Shown here: piece by piece, positions 1 to 7,422 of the stretch
Position numbering within the stretch: position 1 is the stretch's first letter
Layout of the letters: each line of letters opens with the position of its first letter
Virus record (IMG/VR): IMGVR_UViG_3300028920_000038
Location: 62,001-126,000 of that record
DNA: 64,000 bases
Origin: a virus
Direction: 5' to 3' (one strand)
Notes under the pieces: generated by a model
What the model was told of the DNA's origin: nothing
Databases searched by the model: none
The model's input: the letters and a program-made list of their open reading frames with translations, nothing else
Translations under genes and position numbers: made by a program

Positions 1-1
1 A

Positions 2-1435
2 AAAGATATATTTCCTAGAGTTGGAAAGGCATTAGCTCAACAGATGAACGGAGATGAGGATGCAGAGCAATTCACTAAAATAATGGAAGACCTGGACTTT
101 TTACCTAATAGTCCATGTTTAAGAAATGCAGGCTATTCAAATATGGTAAAAGCGTGTTTTGTATTACCTGTTGATGATTCTATGGAGAGTATATTTAGAA
201 CTCTTAAAGACTCTGCTATGGTTTTTAAATCTGGTGGAGGAGTTGGATATAACTTCAGTGACTTACGGGAAAGAGGAGCTACATTATCACATGGAGGAAC
301 ATCCTCTGGTGTCATGTCCTTTATGAAGATCTATAATTCTATAACAGAAGCGGTCAAACAGGGAGGTTTTAGACGTGGAGCTTCTATGGGAGTTTTGGAT
401 GTAGATCATCCTGAGATATTAGATTTTATAAAAGAGAAATTATCTAAAGGATCAATGAATAATTTTAATCTATCTGTAATGGCTACAGATGATTTTATGA
501 AAGGTGTTGAAGAAGATAATAAGGTATTCCTTAGAAGTCGATTAGATAAAAGAGTTATTAAAGGCAAATTTAATTGTAGAGATTTGTTTAATATTATATG
601 CTATTCAGCTTGGTTAACAGGAGATCCGGGATTATTATTCTATGATAGAATTAATAAAGACAATCCACATTATCCTAAATATGATATAAGAAGTACGAAT
701 CCTTGTGGTGAAGTTCCTTTACTTCCATATGAATCTTGTTGTTTGGGAAGTATAAATTTAGCCAATTTTGTGACAAAGGACGGAGAATTTGATGTAGATA
801 GATTCTCTAATATGGTTAGGATAGGAACTAAATTCTTAATGGCTATGACTAAGATCTGTGAATTTCCTATAGATGAGTGTTATACAGCTCAATCAAGATA
901 TATGAGATTAGGTCTTGGAGTTATGGGATTTGCAGATATGCTTATGAAGATGGGTATACTATACGATTCAGATGATACTCTTAAGATGATAGATACTATA
1001 GGACCTATTATGCAAGAATCCAAACAATATGCTCCTATGTCAGTGGCTACATTATCCATAGCACCAACAGGAAGTTTATCTATTATTGCTAACTGTTCAT
1101 CTGGTATAGAACCTTGGTTCAGTAAATCGTACACCAGACATCTTACACATGGTAAAGTTAAAGAATCGAGAGATTCTAAATATCTAAGAACTGCTCATGA
1201 TATATCACCTGAATGGCATTTGAAAGTTCAATCTAGATGGCAATCTTATATAGATAATGGAGTAAGTAAAACAATTAATTTACCTCATAATGCTACTATT
1301 CAAGATGTTCAGAATATCTATATGAATGCTTGGAAGATGGGCTGTAAAGGAATTACCATCTTTAGGGATGGATGCCTTGGAGATACCGGACAAGTTCTTA
1401 GAAATACTTGCGATGAAGGTGATTGTTATCTATGA
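2..1435 (+). CDS. nrdJ: Ribonucleoside-diphosphate reductase, probably adenosylcobalamin-dependent class II (partial, N-terminus missing)
   Basis: Reduces ribonucleotides to deoxyribonucleotides for viral DNA synthesis. The frame is open to the left edge (KDIFPRVGKALAQQ precedes the first ATG at 44), so the start lies outside; 477 codons are visible. Seen: ACFVLPVDDSMESIF near nt 152 (redox-active Cys), the glycine-rich SGGGVGYNFSDLR near 230, NPCGE at 698-712 (thiyl-radical Cys and partner Glu), ESCCLGSINLANF just after, APTGSLSIIA near 1062, and a C-terminal CDEGDC pair suited to re-reduction by a redoxin. The SGGGVGYNFS segment and single-chain layout are typical of class II NrdJ. The downstream glutaredoxin overlaps it (ATGA). 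Class assignment is by motif only; a class I large subunit is less likely because no small-subunit gene is visible next to it. Confidence 0.88.
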   Translation, partial: KDIFPRVGKALAQQMNGDEDAEQFTKIMEDLDFLPNSPCLRNAGYSNMVKACFVLPVDDSMESIFRTLKDSAMVFKSGGGVGYNFSDLRERGATLSHGGTSSGVMSFMKIYNSITEAVKQGGFRRGASMGVLDVDHPEILDFIKEKLSKGSMNNFNLSVMATDDFMKGVEEDNKVFLRSRLDKRVIKGKFNCRDLFNIICYSAWLTGDPGLLFYDRINKDNPHYPKYDIRSTNPCGEVPLLPYESCCLGSINLANFVTKDGEFDVDRFSNMVRIGTKFLMAMTKICEFPIDECYTAQSRYMRLGLGVMGFADMLMKMGILYDSDDTLKMIDTIGPIMQESKQYAPMSVATLSIAPTGSLSIIANCSSGIEPWFSKSYTRHLTHGKVKESRDSKYLRTAHDISPEWHLKVQSRWQSYIDNGVSKTINLPHNATIQDVQNIYMNAWKMGCKGITIFRDGCLGDTGQVLRNTCDEGDCYL

Positions 1436-1686
1436 TAGAAGAAATAACTATATATACAACACCAAATTGTAAATATTGTCAAGAAGCTAAGAATATTATA
1501 TCAAAATATTTTATTGAATACAATGAAATTAATTTAAAGAAAAAGGAAAATAGAAAAGCTAGAGAATTTTATAGAAGTTTAGGAATTAAAACAGCTCCAG
1601 TGATTGTCATTAAATCAAATGGAGAAGAGATTATATTATCTGAATATGATAGTGAAATGTTAGAGGAGATGATTGAGAGCGCATGA
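1432..1686 (+). CDS. Glutaredoxin/NrdH-like redoxin
   Basis: An 84-residue thioredoxin-fold protein with the active site CKYC near residue 13, after the typical beta strand ITIYTTPN, and the cis-proline segment KTAPVIVI near residue 48. It probably transfers electrons to the C-terminal Cys pair of the reductase encoded just upstream. ATG 1432 overlaps the reductase stop (ATGA), so the two are translationally coupled; a TTG at 1423 in the same frame is less likely. It could also serve general thiol reduction in the infected cell. Confidence 0.88.
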   Translation: MIEEITIYTTPNCKYCQEAKNIISKYFIEYNEINLKKKENRKAREFYRSLGIKTAPVIVIKSNGEEIILSEYDSEMLEEMIESA

Positions 1687-1901
1687 AAAAAGAATTAGCA
1701 GATGAACCTGATAAAGAAGAAGACGAAGAAGATGACGATGAAGATGGAAAAGATAAAATAATAAATATGGAGAAAAATAGAAAAATTTGTTTAAATACTT
1801 TAAATGTTAATGTAGAAGTATCTTCTGATTATGAAGAAGATGATTTAGATAAACTTACTAATATAGCTACAGAACTTGTAAATAAATATAAAGTGGGGTG
1901 A
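1683..1901 (+). CDS. Small acidic protein of unknown function
   Basis: A 72-residue protein I do not recognise. The first third is a run of Asp and Glu with few other residues (positions 7-23), followed by a more ordinary segment with a predicted strand (ICLNTLNVNVEVSS) and a C-terminal helix. Its ATG overlaps the stop of the redoxin gene (ATGA), so it belongs to the same transcript. The acidic tail could bind a basic partner or act as a DNA mimic; this is speculation from composition. The stop codon lies at the end of a strong SD-like GGGGTGA that probably serves the next gene. Confidence 0.6.
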   Translation: MKKELADEPDKEEDEEDDDEDGKDKIINMEKNRKICLNTLNVNVEVSSDYEEDDLDKLTNIATELVNKYKVG

Positions 1902-1905
1902 TTCA

Positions 1906-2100
1906 ATATATTGCCCAAAGTGTCATTCAAAATCTTCAGTAATTAATACAATTATGAAAAGAAATTTTGTGACAAGATATAGGAGATGTAATAATAAAAA
2001 ATGTAAATATGAATTTAAAACAAAAGAATTTTTATCAGATGGTTGGGATTATAGAACTGCTGTCTTAAAAATTAAGAAAATAGTAAACGATATAAATTAG
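1906..2100 (+). CDS. Small zinc-ribbon protein with an apparent ATA start codon
   Basis: A 64-codon frame encoding CPKC near the N-terminus and CNNKKC about 25 residues later, four Cys suited to one zinc, then FKTKEFLSDGWDYRTAVLKIKKI. It resembles the zinc ribbon at 5519-5734, which starts Met-Lys-Cys-Pro-Asn-Cys; aligning the two puts ATA 1906 exactly at the expected initiator. No ATG, GTG or TTG exists in frame between the upstream stop (1879-1881) and the first Cys. GGGGTGA (1895-1901) lies 5 nt before ATA. Either ATA is used for initiation or the start was lost by mutation. Function unknown; possibly a nucleic-acid-binding adaptor. Confidence 0.6.
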   Translation: MYCPKCHSKSSVINTIMKRNFVTRYRRCNNKKCKYEFKTKEFLSDGWDYRTAVLKIKKIVNDIN

Positions 2101-2110
2101 GAGGATATAA

Positions 2111-2368
2111 ATGGTTAAGATATCAGATGATAATACAGACAAAGGAAAAATTGAAGATAAAGTTTTAAAAACTATAAAGGATGAGAAAGATAATAGGAAA
2201 ACTTTAGTTGATAAGATGAATGATATTATAGATCAAAATAAGGAAGATATCAAAAGACATCTATTAAAAGCCCAGAATTTAATTAAAGAGAATTGGGATC
2301 AAAAGACATATAGTAAAAAAACCTTAGCTGCAATTGAAACTGCTTTAAATATATTAGAGGAATTATAA
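2111..2368 (+). CDS. Hypothetical helical protein
   Basis: An 85-residue, highly charged protein with no family I recognise. Lys, Glu and Asp dominate, and the pattern around residues 40-85 (IKRHLLKAQNLIKENW, then ALNILEEL) looks like two amphipathic helices. AGGAGG at 2099-2104, about 6 nt before the ATG, is one of the best ribosome binding sites of this block. It is immediately followed by the Hsp20 gene with only 2 nt between stop and start, so the two are probably co-expressed. Confidence 0.6.
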   Translation: MVKISDDNTDKGKIEDKVLKTIKDEKDNRKTLVDKMNDIIDQNKEDIKRHLLKAQNLIKENWDQKTYSKKTLAAIETALNILEEL

Positions 2369-2370
2369 AT

Positions 2371-2724
2371 ATGTTCGATATTGATGATTTTGACGATATA
2401 TTTAGAAATGTGGAAAGAATCATCGAAGATAGTTATACTGGAGGGTATTCTAGACAATCCAGACAAATAAATAGAATGATAGATGTTCTTGAGGATGATG
2501 ATCATATATATATAACTGCAGAGATTAGAATTCCTGAAGAAGATATATCAGTAGAAGTAGAAGAGATGCATATAATATTTAATGTGATGGACGATGGAGC
2601 TTGGCAAAGAAAGATACAACATCTTCCATGTAAGGTAAATAAGGATACTGCAAAGATAACTTATAATAATTGTATAATAGATATAATATTAGAAAAGAAG
2701 GTTAATGATGGAGAGACATATTAA
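2371..2724 (+). CDS. Small heat-shock protein, Hsp20/alpha-crystallin family
   Basis: A 117-residue ATP-independent holdase candidate. After an Arg- and Asp-rich N-terminus of about 35 residues comes an alpha-crystallin-like domain: MIDVLEDDDHIYITAEI, then IPEEDISVEVEEMHIIF, then the lipid-like LPCKVNKDTAKITYNNCIIDIIL, which matches the LP..V....akat..NGvL.i.l core pattern. The usual Asn-Gly is Asn-Cys here, and the C-terminal I-x-I anchor is not evident, suggesting small assemblies. Start ATG with GAGG about 9 nt upstream. It lies between small unknown genes and the sugar genes. It may protect virion proteins during folding or buffer host stress. Confidence 0.75.
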   Translation: MFDIDDFDDIFRNVERIIEDSYTGGYSRQSRQINRMIDVLEDDDHIYITAEIRIPEEDISVEVEEMHIIFNVMDDGAWQRKIQHLPCKVNKDTAKITYNNCIIDIILEKKVNDGETY

Positions 2725-3061
2725 AAAACCATGGGGATCTGAAGAGATCTTAGAAGCAAACCCTAGTTATGTAGTAAAATTGATAAAGATAAAAAAAGGT
2801 AAAAAATTAAGTGAACAGTATCATATATATAAACATGAAACTATATATGTTCTAAAAGGGGATTTGGAATTATTTATTAAAGAACCAAGTTCCTTAGATC
2901 CTATAGGGATAACCCATGAATTAAAGGTTGGAGATAGTTTTGTTATTCCTAATAGAACTATTCACAGATTTATAGCAACCAAAGATTGTATTTTGTTAGA
3001 GTGTTCTACACCCGAATTATGGGATGTAGTAAGATTGGAAGATGATTATGGCAGGTCTTAA
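2708..3061 (+). CDS. Cupin protein, mannose-6-phosphate isomerase/sugar isomerase-like
   Basis: A 117-residue single cupin. The opening KPWGSEEIL, the central EQYHIYKHETIYVLKGDLEL and the DSFVIPNRTIHRF motif match the C-terminal cupin of type II phosphomannose isomerase/GDP-mannose pyrophosphorylase enzymes and free-standing relatives. The His and Glu residues of YHIYKHE and the His of IHRF would bind the metal. ATG 2708 is preferred over ATG 2705 because it leaves 6 nt after GAAGG (2697-2701). It overlaps the end of the Hsp20 gene and the start of the epimerase gene, so it opens the glycan cluster. Substrate (mannose-6-phosphate or another sugar) cannot be fixed from sequence. Confidence 0.75.
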   Translation: MERHIKKPWGSEEILEANPSYVVKLIKIKKGKKLSEQYHIYKHETIYVLKGDLELFIKEPSSLDPIGITHELKVGDSFVIPNRTIHRFIATKDCILLECSTPELWDVVRLEDDYGRS

Positions 3062-3953
3062 AAAAATTGTAATAACTGGAGTATCAGGATTTATAGGATT
3101 TAATCTTGCTAGATACCTAGGTACTGATTATGAAATAATAGGGATAGATAAAGAACCTTGGAAAGATTCAGCTTGTTATAAATTCTATCAACAAGATATA
3201 AATGATCCATTACCGAATATAAAAGATGTATATGCAGTAATTCATTTAGCAGCTAAAGCTGGTGTTAGAGAATCGCAAGATAACTTTGAACAATACGTAA
3301 AGGATAATATTCTAGGTACAAAAAATCTATTAGACAAATGCAAAGACTGGAAACCTAAGTTGATTCTATTAGCATCATCTTCATCAGTTTATGGAGATAG
3401 TAAAGAACCTTCTCATGAGATAGATAAACTACATCCAAAGTCTTTATATGCAGCTTCTAAAGTGGCTATGGAAGAAATTGGAAGTTCGTATTCAGAATCT
3501 ATTTTGGATTGTCCTATAACTTCTCTGAGATTCTTTACAGTATATGGACCTAATCAACGTAAGGGATTGGCCATAAGAAATTTTATAGACAATATATTAA
3601 GAGAAGTTCCTATTACTATTTATGGAGATGGATTCCAAAGAAGAGATTTTACATATATAGACGATTTGTGTTATATGATTGAATGCTTACTTGTTAATCC
3701 AGAGAAATTAAATAATATAAAAACTTTAAATCTCGGATATGGAATTACTCATTCCTTATATGATATCATTTACACAACCAGTAAATTAACTGGGAAGGTA
3801 GTTAGAATGAAATATGAACCTAAAGATCCTCATGATGTATACAAAACAGAGACAGATCCTTCTTTGTTAAGTTTTCTAATTGAATTGAATGAACCAGTAA
3901 GTTTAGAAGAAGGTCTTAAGAAACAAATAGAGTGGAGTAAGAAATGGAATTAA
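3048..3953 (+). CDS. NAD-dependent nucleotide-sugar epimerase/dehydratase (SDR family, UDP-glucuronate 4-epimerase-like)
   Basis: A 301-residue extended short-chain dehydrogenase/reductase. Seen: the NAD-binding TGVSGFIGFNLAR at the N-terminus, the HLAAKAGVRES segment (residues ~64-74) that is typical of UDP-glucuronate/UDP-galacturonate epimerases, SSSSVYG, and the catalytic YAASK pair (Tyr and Lys). The substrate-binding part ends with the FQRRDFTYIDD motif common to this group. ATG 3048 follows GGAAG by 6 nt and is preferred over ATG 3042. With the UDP-glucose dehydrogenase and GalU genes at 20.7-22.2 kb it could complete a UDP-glucose to UDP-glucuronate to UDP-galacturonate route; that link is inference. 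Confidence 0.85.
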   Translation: MAGLKKIVITGVSGFIGFNLARYLGTDYEIIGIDKEPWKDSACYKFYQQDINDPLPNIKDVYAVIHLAAKAGVRESQDNFEQYVKDNILGTKNLLDKCKDWKPKLILLASSSSVYGDSKEPSHEIDKLHPKSLYAASKVAMEEIGSSYSESILDCPITSLRFFTVYGPNQRKGLAIRNFIDNILREVPITIYGDGFQRRDFTYIDDLCYMIECLLVNPEKLNNIKTLNLGYGITHSLYDIIYTTSKLTGKVVRMKYEPKDPHDVYKTETDPSLLSFLIELNEPVSLEEGLKKQIEWSKKWN

Positions 3954-4591
3954 ATATATTATATGATGATATTATAAAATATTTTAGATTTGGTAGTTTA
4001 GAAAAAAGATTAAAATATTTTGATACATTAAATATATCAGAAGGAGATACAGTTATGGATTGTGGTTCATACTTTGGATCTAATACAGTTTACCTCTCTA
4101 GAAAAGTTGGTAATAAAGGAAAAGTTATATCTATAGAAGCGGATCCAAACAATTTTAATATACTTATAAAAAATATTGAATATTTTAAATCAAAAAATGT
4201 AATACCTTTAAATATAGCAATTAGTAATAAAAGAGGATTTGAATATATATACCAATCCCTAGATGGATCATCTGCTAATTCTATAGTAAAAGAGTCTTCA
4301 AAGGTAGTTAACATTCCTTACGAAAAAACTAGATGTGATACATTCCTAAATATTATAAAGAGATGTCGTGTTAAGGACATACATTTTATATATTTAAATA
4401 TAGAGGGATCAGAGTATTATATATTAAAAGATATAGAAGAGATTATAAATAGATATAGACCGATATGGGTTATGCATGACCATGAAAAATATTTAAAAAA
4501 TCATAATTCATCAGAAATAGATAGTATATTTAATAACCATTCTTATAAAATTATAGAAGAACCATTTAAAACATTTATTCCATATGAATAA
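3944..4591 (+). CDS. FkbM-family SAM-dependent methyltransferase
   Basis: A 215-residue class I methyltransferase. Motif I is VMDCGSYFGSNT (residues ~32-43), followed by the acidic ISIEADPNNF that binds the SAM ribose, and LNIAISNKRG. The late segment CDTFLNIIKRCRVKDIHFIYLNIEGSEYYIL is the characteristic FkbM signature. FkbM enzymes O-methylate sugars or polyketides; here a sugar hydroxyl in the virus-directed glycan is the likely target. The start overlaps the epimerase stop by 10 nt behind GGAG. A second FkbM protein is encoded at 12944-13624. Confidence 0.85.
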   Translation: MELNILYDDIIKYFRFGSLEKRLKYFDTLNISEGDTVMDCGSYFGSNTVYLSRKVGNKGKVISIEADPNNFNILIKNIEYFKSKNVIPLNIAISNKRGFEYIYQSLDGSSANSIVKESSKVVNIPYEKTRCDTFLNIIKRCRVKDIHFIYLNIEGSEYYILKDIEEIINRYRPIWVMHDHEKYLKNHNSSEIDSIFNNHSYKIIEEPFKTFIPYE

Positions 4592-4613
4592 AATATTTGG
4601 AGTTGAAATAAAA

Positions 4614-5516
4614 ATGAGTAAGTTTGATTTAACAATTGCATTTGATAAAGCTAATTATCTTAATCCACAACTTTATATGTTCTTTGACACACTTAAAGAC
4701 AATATTCCAGAAGATACAAAAGTTCATATAGTAACTAATAGAGGTAAAGAAGACCATATTAGAAAGTATATCAAAGAGAATATAAACTCAAAGATTTACT
4801 TTAATACTGGGTATAAAACACAACATCTAAATTCCAGATGTAGATACATGTTTAATTGCTTTGATATTAAATCTGATGCCGATTGGATTATTAAGATGGA
4901 AGCCGATATGCTAATACTTAAACATTTATCTGCATTGGAAAATATTCTAGAAGATAATTTAGATTGTGTTCTAGAAACAGAGAATAGAGTAATATTTGAT
5001 GAATCCACATCAAATAGACTTTGGAGAATGATGTATAGGGCTATGGATATTAAACCACCTGCATTCAAAATAGAATTTAGAGAGAATAAAGAAATGGGAT
5101 TACCATTATTTGGAACTGGTATGATATGTGTGAGAAATCGAACATTAAATAAAATTAATGAAAGATGGATAGATTTAACAAAGAAAGTAGAACCTTGGCT
5201 AAATTTGAATGTTCATCCTAACGAACAGGCATTTACTGGATTAGTTCTTGACGAAAATTGGAAGTGGAAGATATATCCAGCAAATTATAAATTCAATCCA
5301 ATTGGACATTTTAGAAAAGGATCATTTCCATCAATTGATTTGATAGAAAATTGTAAATTACCAGGCGATACAATAATACTTGATTATCATAGACCTCAAT
5401 GGCTATTTCATGTTGCTAAGTATAATCCACAAATTAAGACAATTATTCAAAAAAATAAACAACATATCCCAAAAGAATGGTGGAAATTAACTAATTTAGA
5501 CTTCAGAGAAAAATAA
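4614..5516 (+). CDS. Putative glycosyltransferase (GT-A-like)
   Basis: A 300-residue protein with the layout of a nucleotide-sugar transferase: KFDLTIAFDKANYLNPQLYMF at the start, a strand ending in IVTNRGKED, then DADWIIKMEADMLIL, in which E-A-D is a candidate DxD-type metal site. A later segment LPLFGTGMICVRN is reminiscent of acceptor loops, and the C-terminal DYHRPQWLFHV may form the active-site lid. ATG 4614 is chosen over ATG 4584 because GGAG precedes it by 11 nt and the upstream gene ends at 4591. The exact family is not recognised; activity is inferred from fold pattern and context. Confidence 0.6.
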   Translation: MSKFDLTIAFDKANYLNPQLYMFFDTLKDNIPEDTKVHIVTNRGKEDHIRKYIKENINSKIYFNTGYKTQHLNSRCRYMFNCFDIKSDADWIIKMEADMLILKHLSALENILEDNLDCVLETENRVIFDESTSNRLWRMMYRAMDIKPPAFKIEFRENKEMGLPLFGTGMICVRNRTLNKINERWIDLTKKVEPWLNLNVHPNEQAFTGLVLDENWKWKIYPANYKFNPIGHFRKGSFPSIDLIENCKLPGDTIILDYHRPQWLFHVAKYNPQIKTIIQKNKQHIPKEWWKLTNLDFREK

Positions 5517-5518
5517 AT

Positions 5519-5734
5519 ATGAAATGTCCTAATTGTAATTCTAAAGATGTTATTACTAATACAACCCGGAAATCTAAAAAAGATTATCTTGTAATAAGAT
5601 ATAAGGAATGTAAAAGCTGTAGTTATAAATTCAAAACTTGGGAATCTCTAAATAATTTAAATTGGAAAATGAAATATAAAAAACTGTTAAATAATATAAA
5701 AGATCTATATGAAAGAGAAGATGACATGTCCTAA
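5519..5734 (+). CDS. Small zinc-ribbon protein
   Basis: A 71-residue protein with CPNC at residues 3-6 and CKSC about 30 residues later, a four-Cys zinc ribbon, followed by a basic helical tail. It is similar in layout and wording to the zinc ribbon at 1906-2100, so they are paralogues about 3.6 kb apart. It follows the glycosyltransferase with 2 nt spacing and overlaps the HNH protein gene. Transcription-factor-like or nuclease-adaptor roles are possible; none is shown. Confidence 0.65.
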   Translation: MKCPNCNSKDVITNTTRKSKKDYLVIRYKECKSCSYKFKTWESLNNLNWKMKYKKLLNNIKDLYEREDDMS

Positions 5735-6158
5735 TTGCGAAAATGAAATGACTTGTACAGATTCATTAATATATCCTAATGGAGATACAAAGAAATATTA
5801 TAAATGCAAAAAATGTAATACCGCATTATTTTCTATATTGAGACCAGAGGAGATTATTAAAATATTTATACCATATGAAAAACCAGAAATTATAAATAAA
5901 GAAATTATAGAAGCAACTAGACAGTATGCTATAAGTGTATATGGAGATAGTTGCATACTATGTGGAGAAAATAGACTTGTAGATGTGCATCATCTAATTC
6001 CAAGAAGTAAAGGTGGAGAGGATAAAATAGAAAATTTAGTTGTTTTATGTCCAACTTGTCATTATTCAATACATAGAAATAAAATTTCTGAATCAGAATA
6101 TTTAAAATTATTAAAAAATCAGAGAAAAATATTGTACAAAATCTTGGAAAATAGATAA
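5721..6158 (+). CDS. HNH endonuclease with N-terminal zinc ribbon
   Basis: A 145-residue protein: an N-terminal zinc ribbon (CPNC near the start, CKKC about 25 residues later), a linker, and an HNH domain of the McrA type with CILCGENRLVDVHHLIPRSK, then ENLVVLCPTCHYSIH. The two His of DVHH and the later Asn and His form the expected metal and catalytic site; CxxC pairs bind structural zinc. ATG 5721 gives the same Met-x-Cys-Pro start as the neighbouring ribbon; ATG 5709 is the alternative. It may be a free-standing homing-type nuclease or a DNA-processing enzyme; its place at the end of a gene group, before an intergenic gap, suits a mobile gene. Confidence 0.85.
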   Translation: MTCPNCENEMTCTDSLIYPNGDTKKYYKCKKCNTALFSILRPEEIIKIFIPYEKPEIINKEIIEATRQYAISVYGDSCILCGENRLVDVHHLIPRSKGGEDKIENLVVLCPTCHYSIHRNKISESEYLKLLKNQRKILYKILENR

Positions 6159-6301
6159 TGTACTACATATAGTACAAATTGAAATATATAACATTAGATA
6201 AACTATAGTACACTTTTGCTTATAATAATTTTTATAAGCAAAATCTATATACTTAACGTGTAAAAAGTACCTTTCTAAACAACTTTATAGGGAGAGAGAA
6301 T
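6159..6301. promoter_or_regulatory. Intergenic regulatory region with inverted and direct repeats
   Basis: The only gap of more than 100 bp inside the plus-strand block. It begins right after the HNH stop with an inverted repeat TGTACT-n6-AGTACA (6159-6176). TATAGTACA occurs at 6168-6176 and again at 6204-6212. A perfect 12-bp hairpin follows (6214-6243), then CTATATACT (6245-6253), which could be a -10 or TATA-like element, and GGGAGAGAG (6290-6298) as SD for the next gene. I read it as a promoter/operator region restarting transcription for the glycan genes; no clear -35 is visible. Confidence 0.45.
6214..6243. repeat. Perfect 12-bp inverted repeat (operator or hairpin)
   Basis: TTTTGCTTATAA (6214-6225) and TTATAAGCAAAA (6232-6243) are exact reverse complements separated by TAATTT. 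It could end transcription weakly in either direction, since A and T runs flank both arms, or bind a dimeric regulator of the downstream transcript. It lacks the GC-rich stem of a strong intrinsic terminator. Confidence 0.6.
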
Positions 6302-6505
6302 ATGACATGGAAAATTGGTGACAAATTTAAATTCAAAAGACCTAAAAATTTATTAGAATTCACGGCAGAGATTATTGGTATATATAACGGTGAATTTGTG
6401 CAATTTAAAATAATAGAATGCAACCAAAAACATTTAATTGGAAAAGAAAAATTCTTTAAAATAGGACAAGAGGCAGAAAGATCTATAAAGAGGATTTGTG
6501 ATTAA
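6302..6505 (+). CDS. Hypothetical small basic protein
   Basis: A 67-residue, Lys- and Phe-rich protein. The opening WKIGDKFKFKRPK and the central TAEIIGIYNGEFVQFKI look like a small beta barrel such as those of SH3-like or DNA-mimic-binding folds, but I cannot assign a family. GGGAGAGAG lies just upstream of the ATG. It is the first gene after the regulatory gap and its stop overlaps the next start (TAATG). Confidence 0.55.
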   Translation: MTWKIGDKFKFKRPKNLLEFTAEIIGIYNGEFVQFKIIECNQKHLIGKEKFFKIGQEAERSIKRICD

Positions 6506-7422
6506 TGAATATAGGCCAGTTTAATGCAAGAGGACCTCATAATGGAGTGGAACATTGGTTTGATTTAATTCATGACGAATTAATAAATCAAGGCCATGAA
6601 GTTAGACAATTCTGGTTACGAGGAGATCAACCAACTAAAGAAGATAAAGAATGGATGGATTTCGCTTTATTTCATTTTTCACAAGTTGCTCTTCATTATA
6701 TGAGATTAGGAGTTCCTTATTGTATATTACCATCAGCTAACGATTGCTTTCCTGATAATGGAGCTAAGCTTAAAAAAGCAGCTTCACATAAGAATTGCAA
6801 GTTTGTGACTTATCAAAGTCAATATCACTTAGAAAAGTATAAGGAATGGAATATTCCCAAACCTAAGGTATATGTGCCTATGCCTGCTAGAATAGATTTA
6901 TTTAAAAGAACAAAACCAGTTGGCACTAAAATTATAGCAGGTGGTAGGTTGATACCAAAGAAAGGGTTAGATAAATTACCTAATAGATCAGATTTATATA
7001 TATTTGGTGATGGTCCTCTACGGACACGACTGGTGTGTCGCCTCCCGAAGGTAAACTTCGTGGGATGGTTAGAAGGTGAAGAGCTAAGAGATCTTATGGA
7101 AGACTCATGGCTCTTCCTTAATCCTTCTATTGAAACAGAAGATGGAGATAAAGAAGGTATACCAAATACATTGAAGGAAGCACTATTAATGGAATTGCAT
7201 GTGATATCTAGTCCAATAGCTGGAATCCCAGAACTTAAACATGTGAATCTTGTAAAAGATTGGTCAGATATATATATAAATGGATATATAAAAGATTTAG
7301 AAAAAATAAATCAAGGATATACATTTTATAAATTCAGAGGAAATTTAGAAGGTAAAGAAGAAATTAGGAATATATACTCTCCTGAAAATTGTGTAAATAA
7401 ATTATTGGAGATGATAAAATAG
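6505..7422 (+). CDS. Glycosyltransferase, GT-B fold, family 4-like
   Basis: A 305-residue retaining-type glycosyltransferase. The C-terminal half holds the GT4 core: KIIAGGRLIPKKGLDKL, LYIFGDGPLRTRL, VNFVGWLEGEELRDLM, and WLFLNPSIETEDGDKEGIPNTLKEALLMELHVISS, where the Glu-x7-Glu-like segment GIPNTLKEAL binds the nucleotide sugar. The N-terminal domain is short (family members usually have 350-400 residues). A local GC-rich patch with two small hairpins lies at about 7015-7070, inside the conserved core. It probably adds a sugar to the virus-directed glycan. Start TAATG overlaps the previous stop. Confidence 0.85.
   Translation: MNIGQFNARGPHNGVEHWFDLIHDELINQGHEVRQFWLRGDQPTKEDKEWMDFALFHFSQVALHYMRLGVPYCILPSANDCFPDNGAKLKKAASHKNCKFVTYQSQYHLEKYKEWNIPKPKVYVPMPARIDLFKRTKPVGTKIIAGGRLIPKKGLDKLPNRSDLYIFGDGPLRTRLVCRLPKVNFVGWLEGEELRDLMEDSWLFLNPSIETEDGDKEGIPNTLKEALLMELHVISSPIAGIPELKHVNLVKDWSDIYINGYIKDLEKINQGYTFYKFRGNLEGKEEIRNIYSPENCVNKLLEMIK

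Noticed and set aside
2371-2724. Firm assignment to an archaeal host from the Hsp20 gene and TATA-like gaps
   Set aside because: Hsp20 genes move easily and AT-rich gaps give TATA-like words by chance; SD sites and the extended -10 promoter point the other way. The host is left open.
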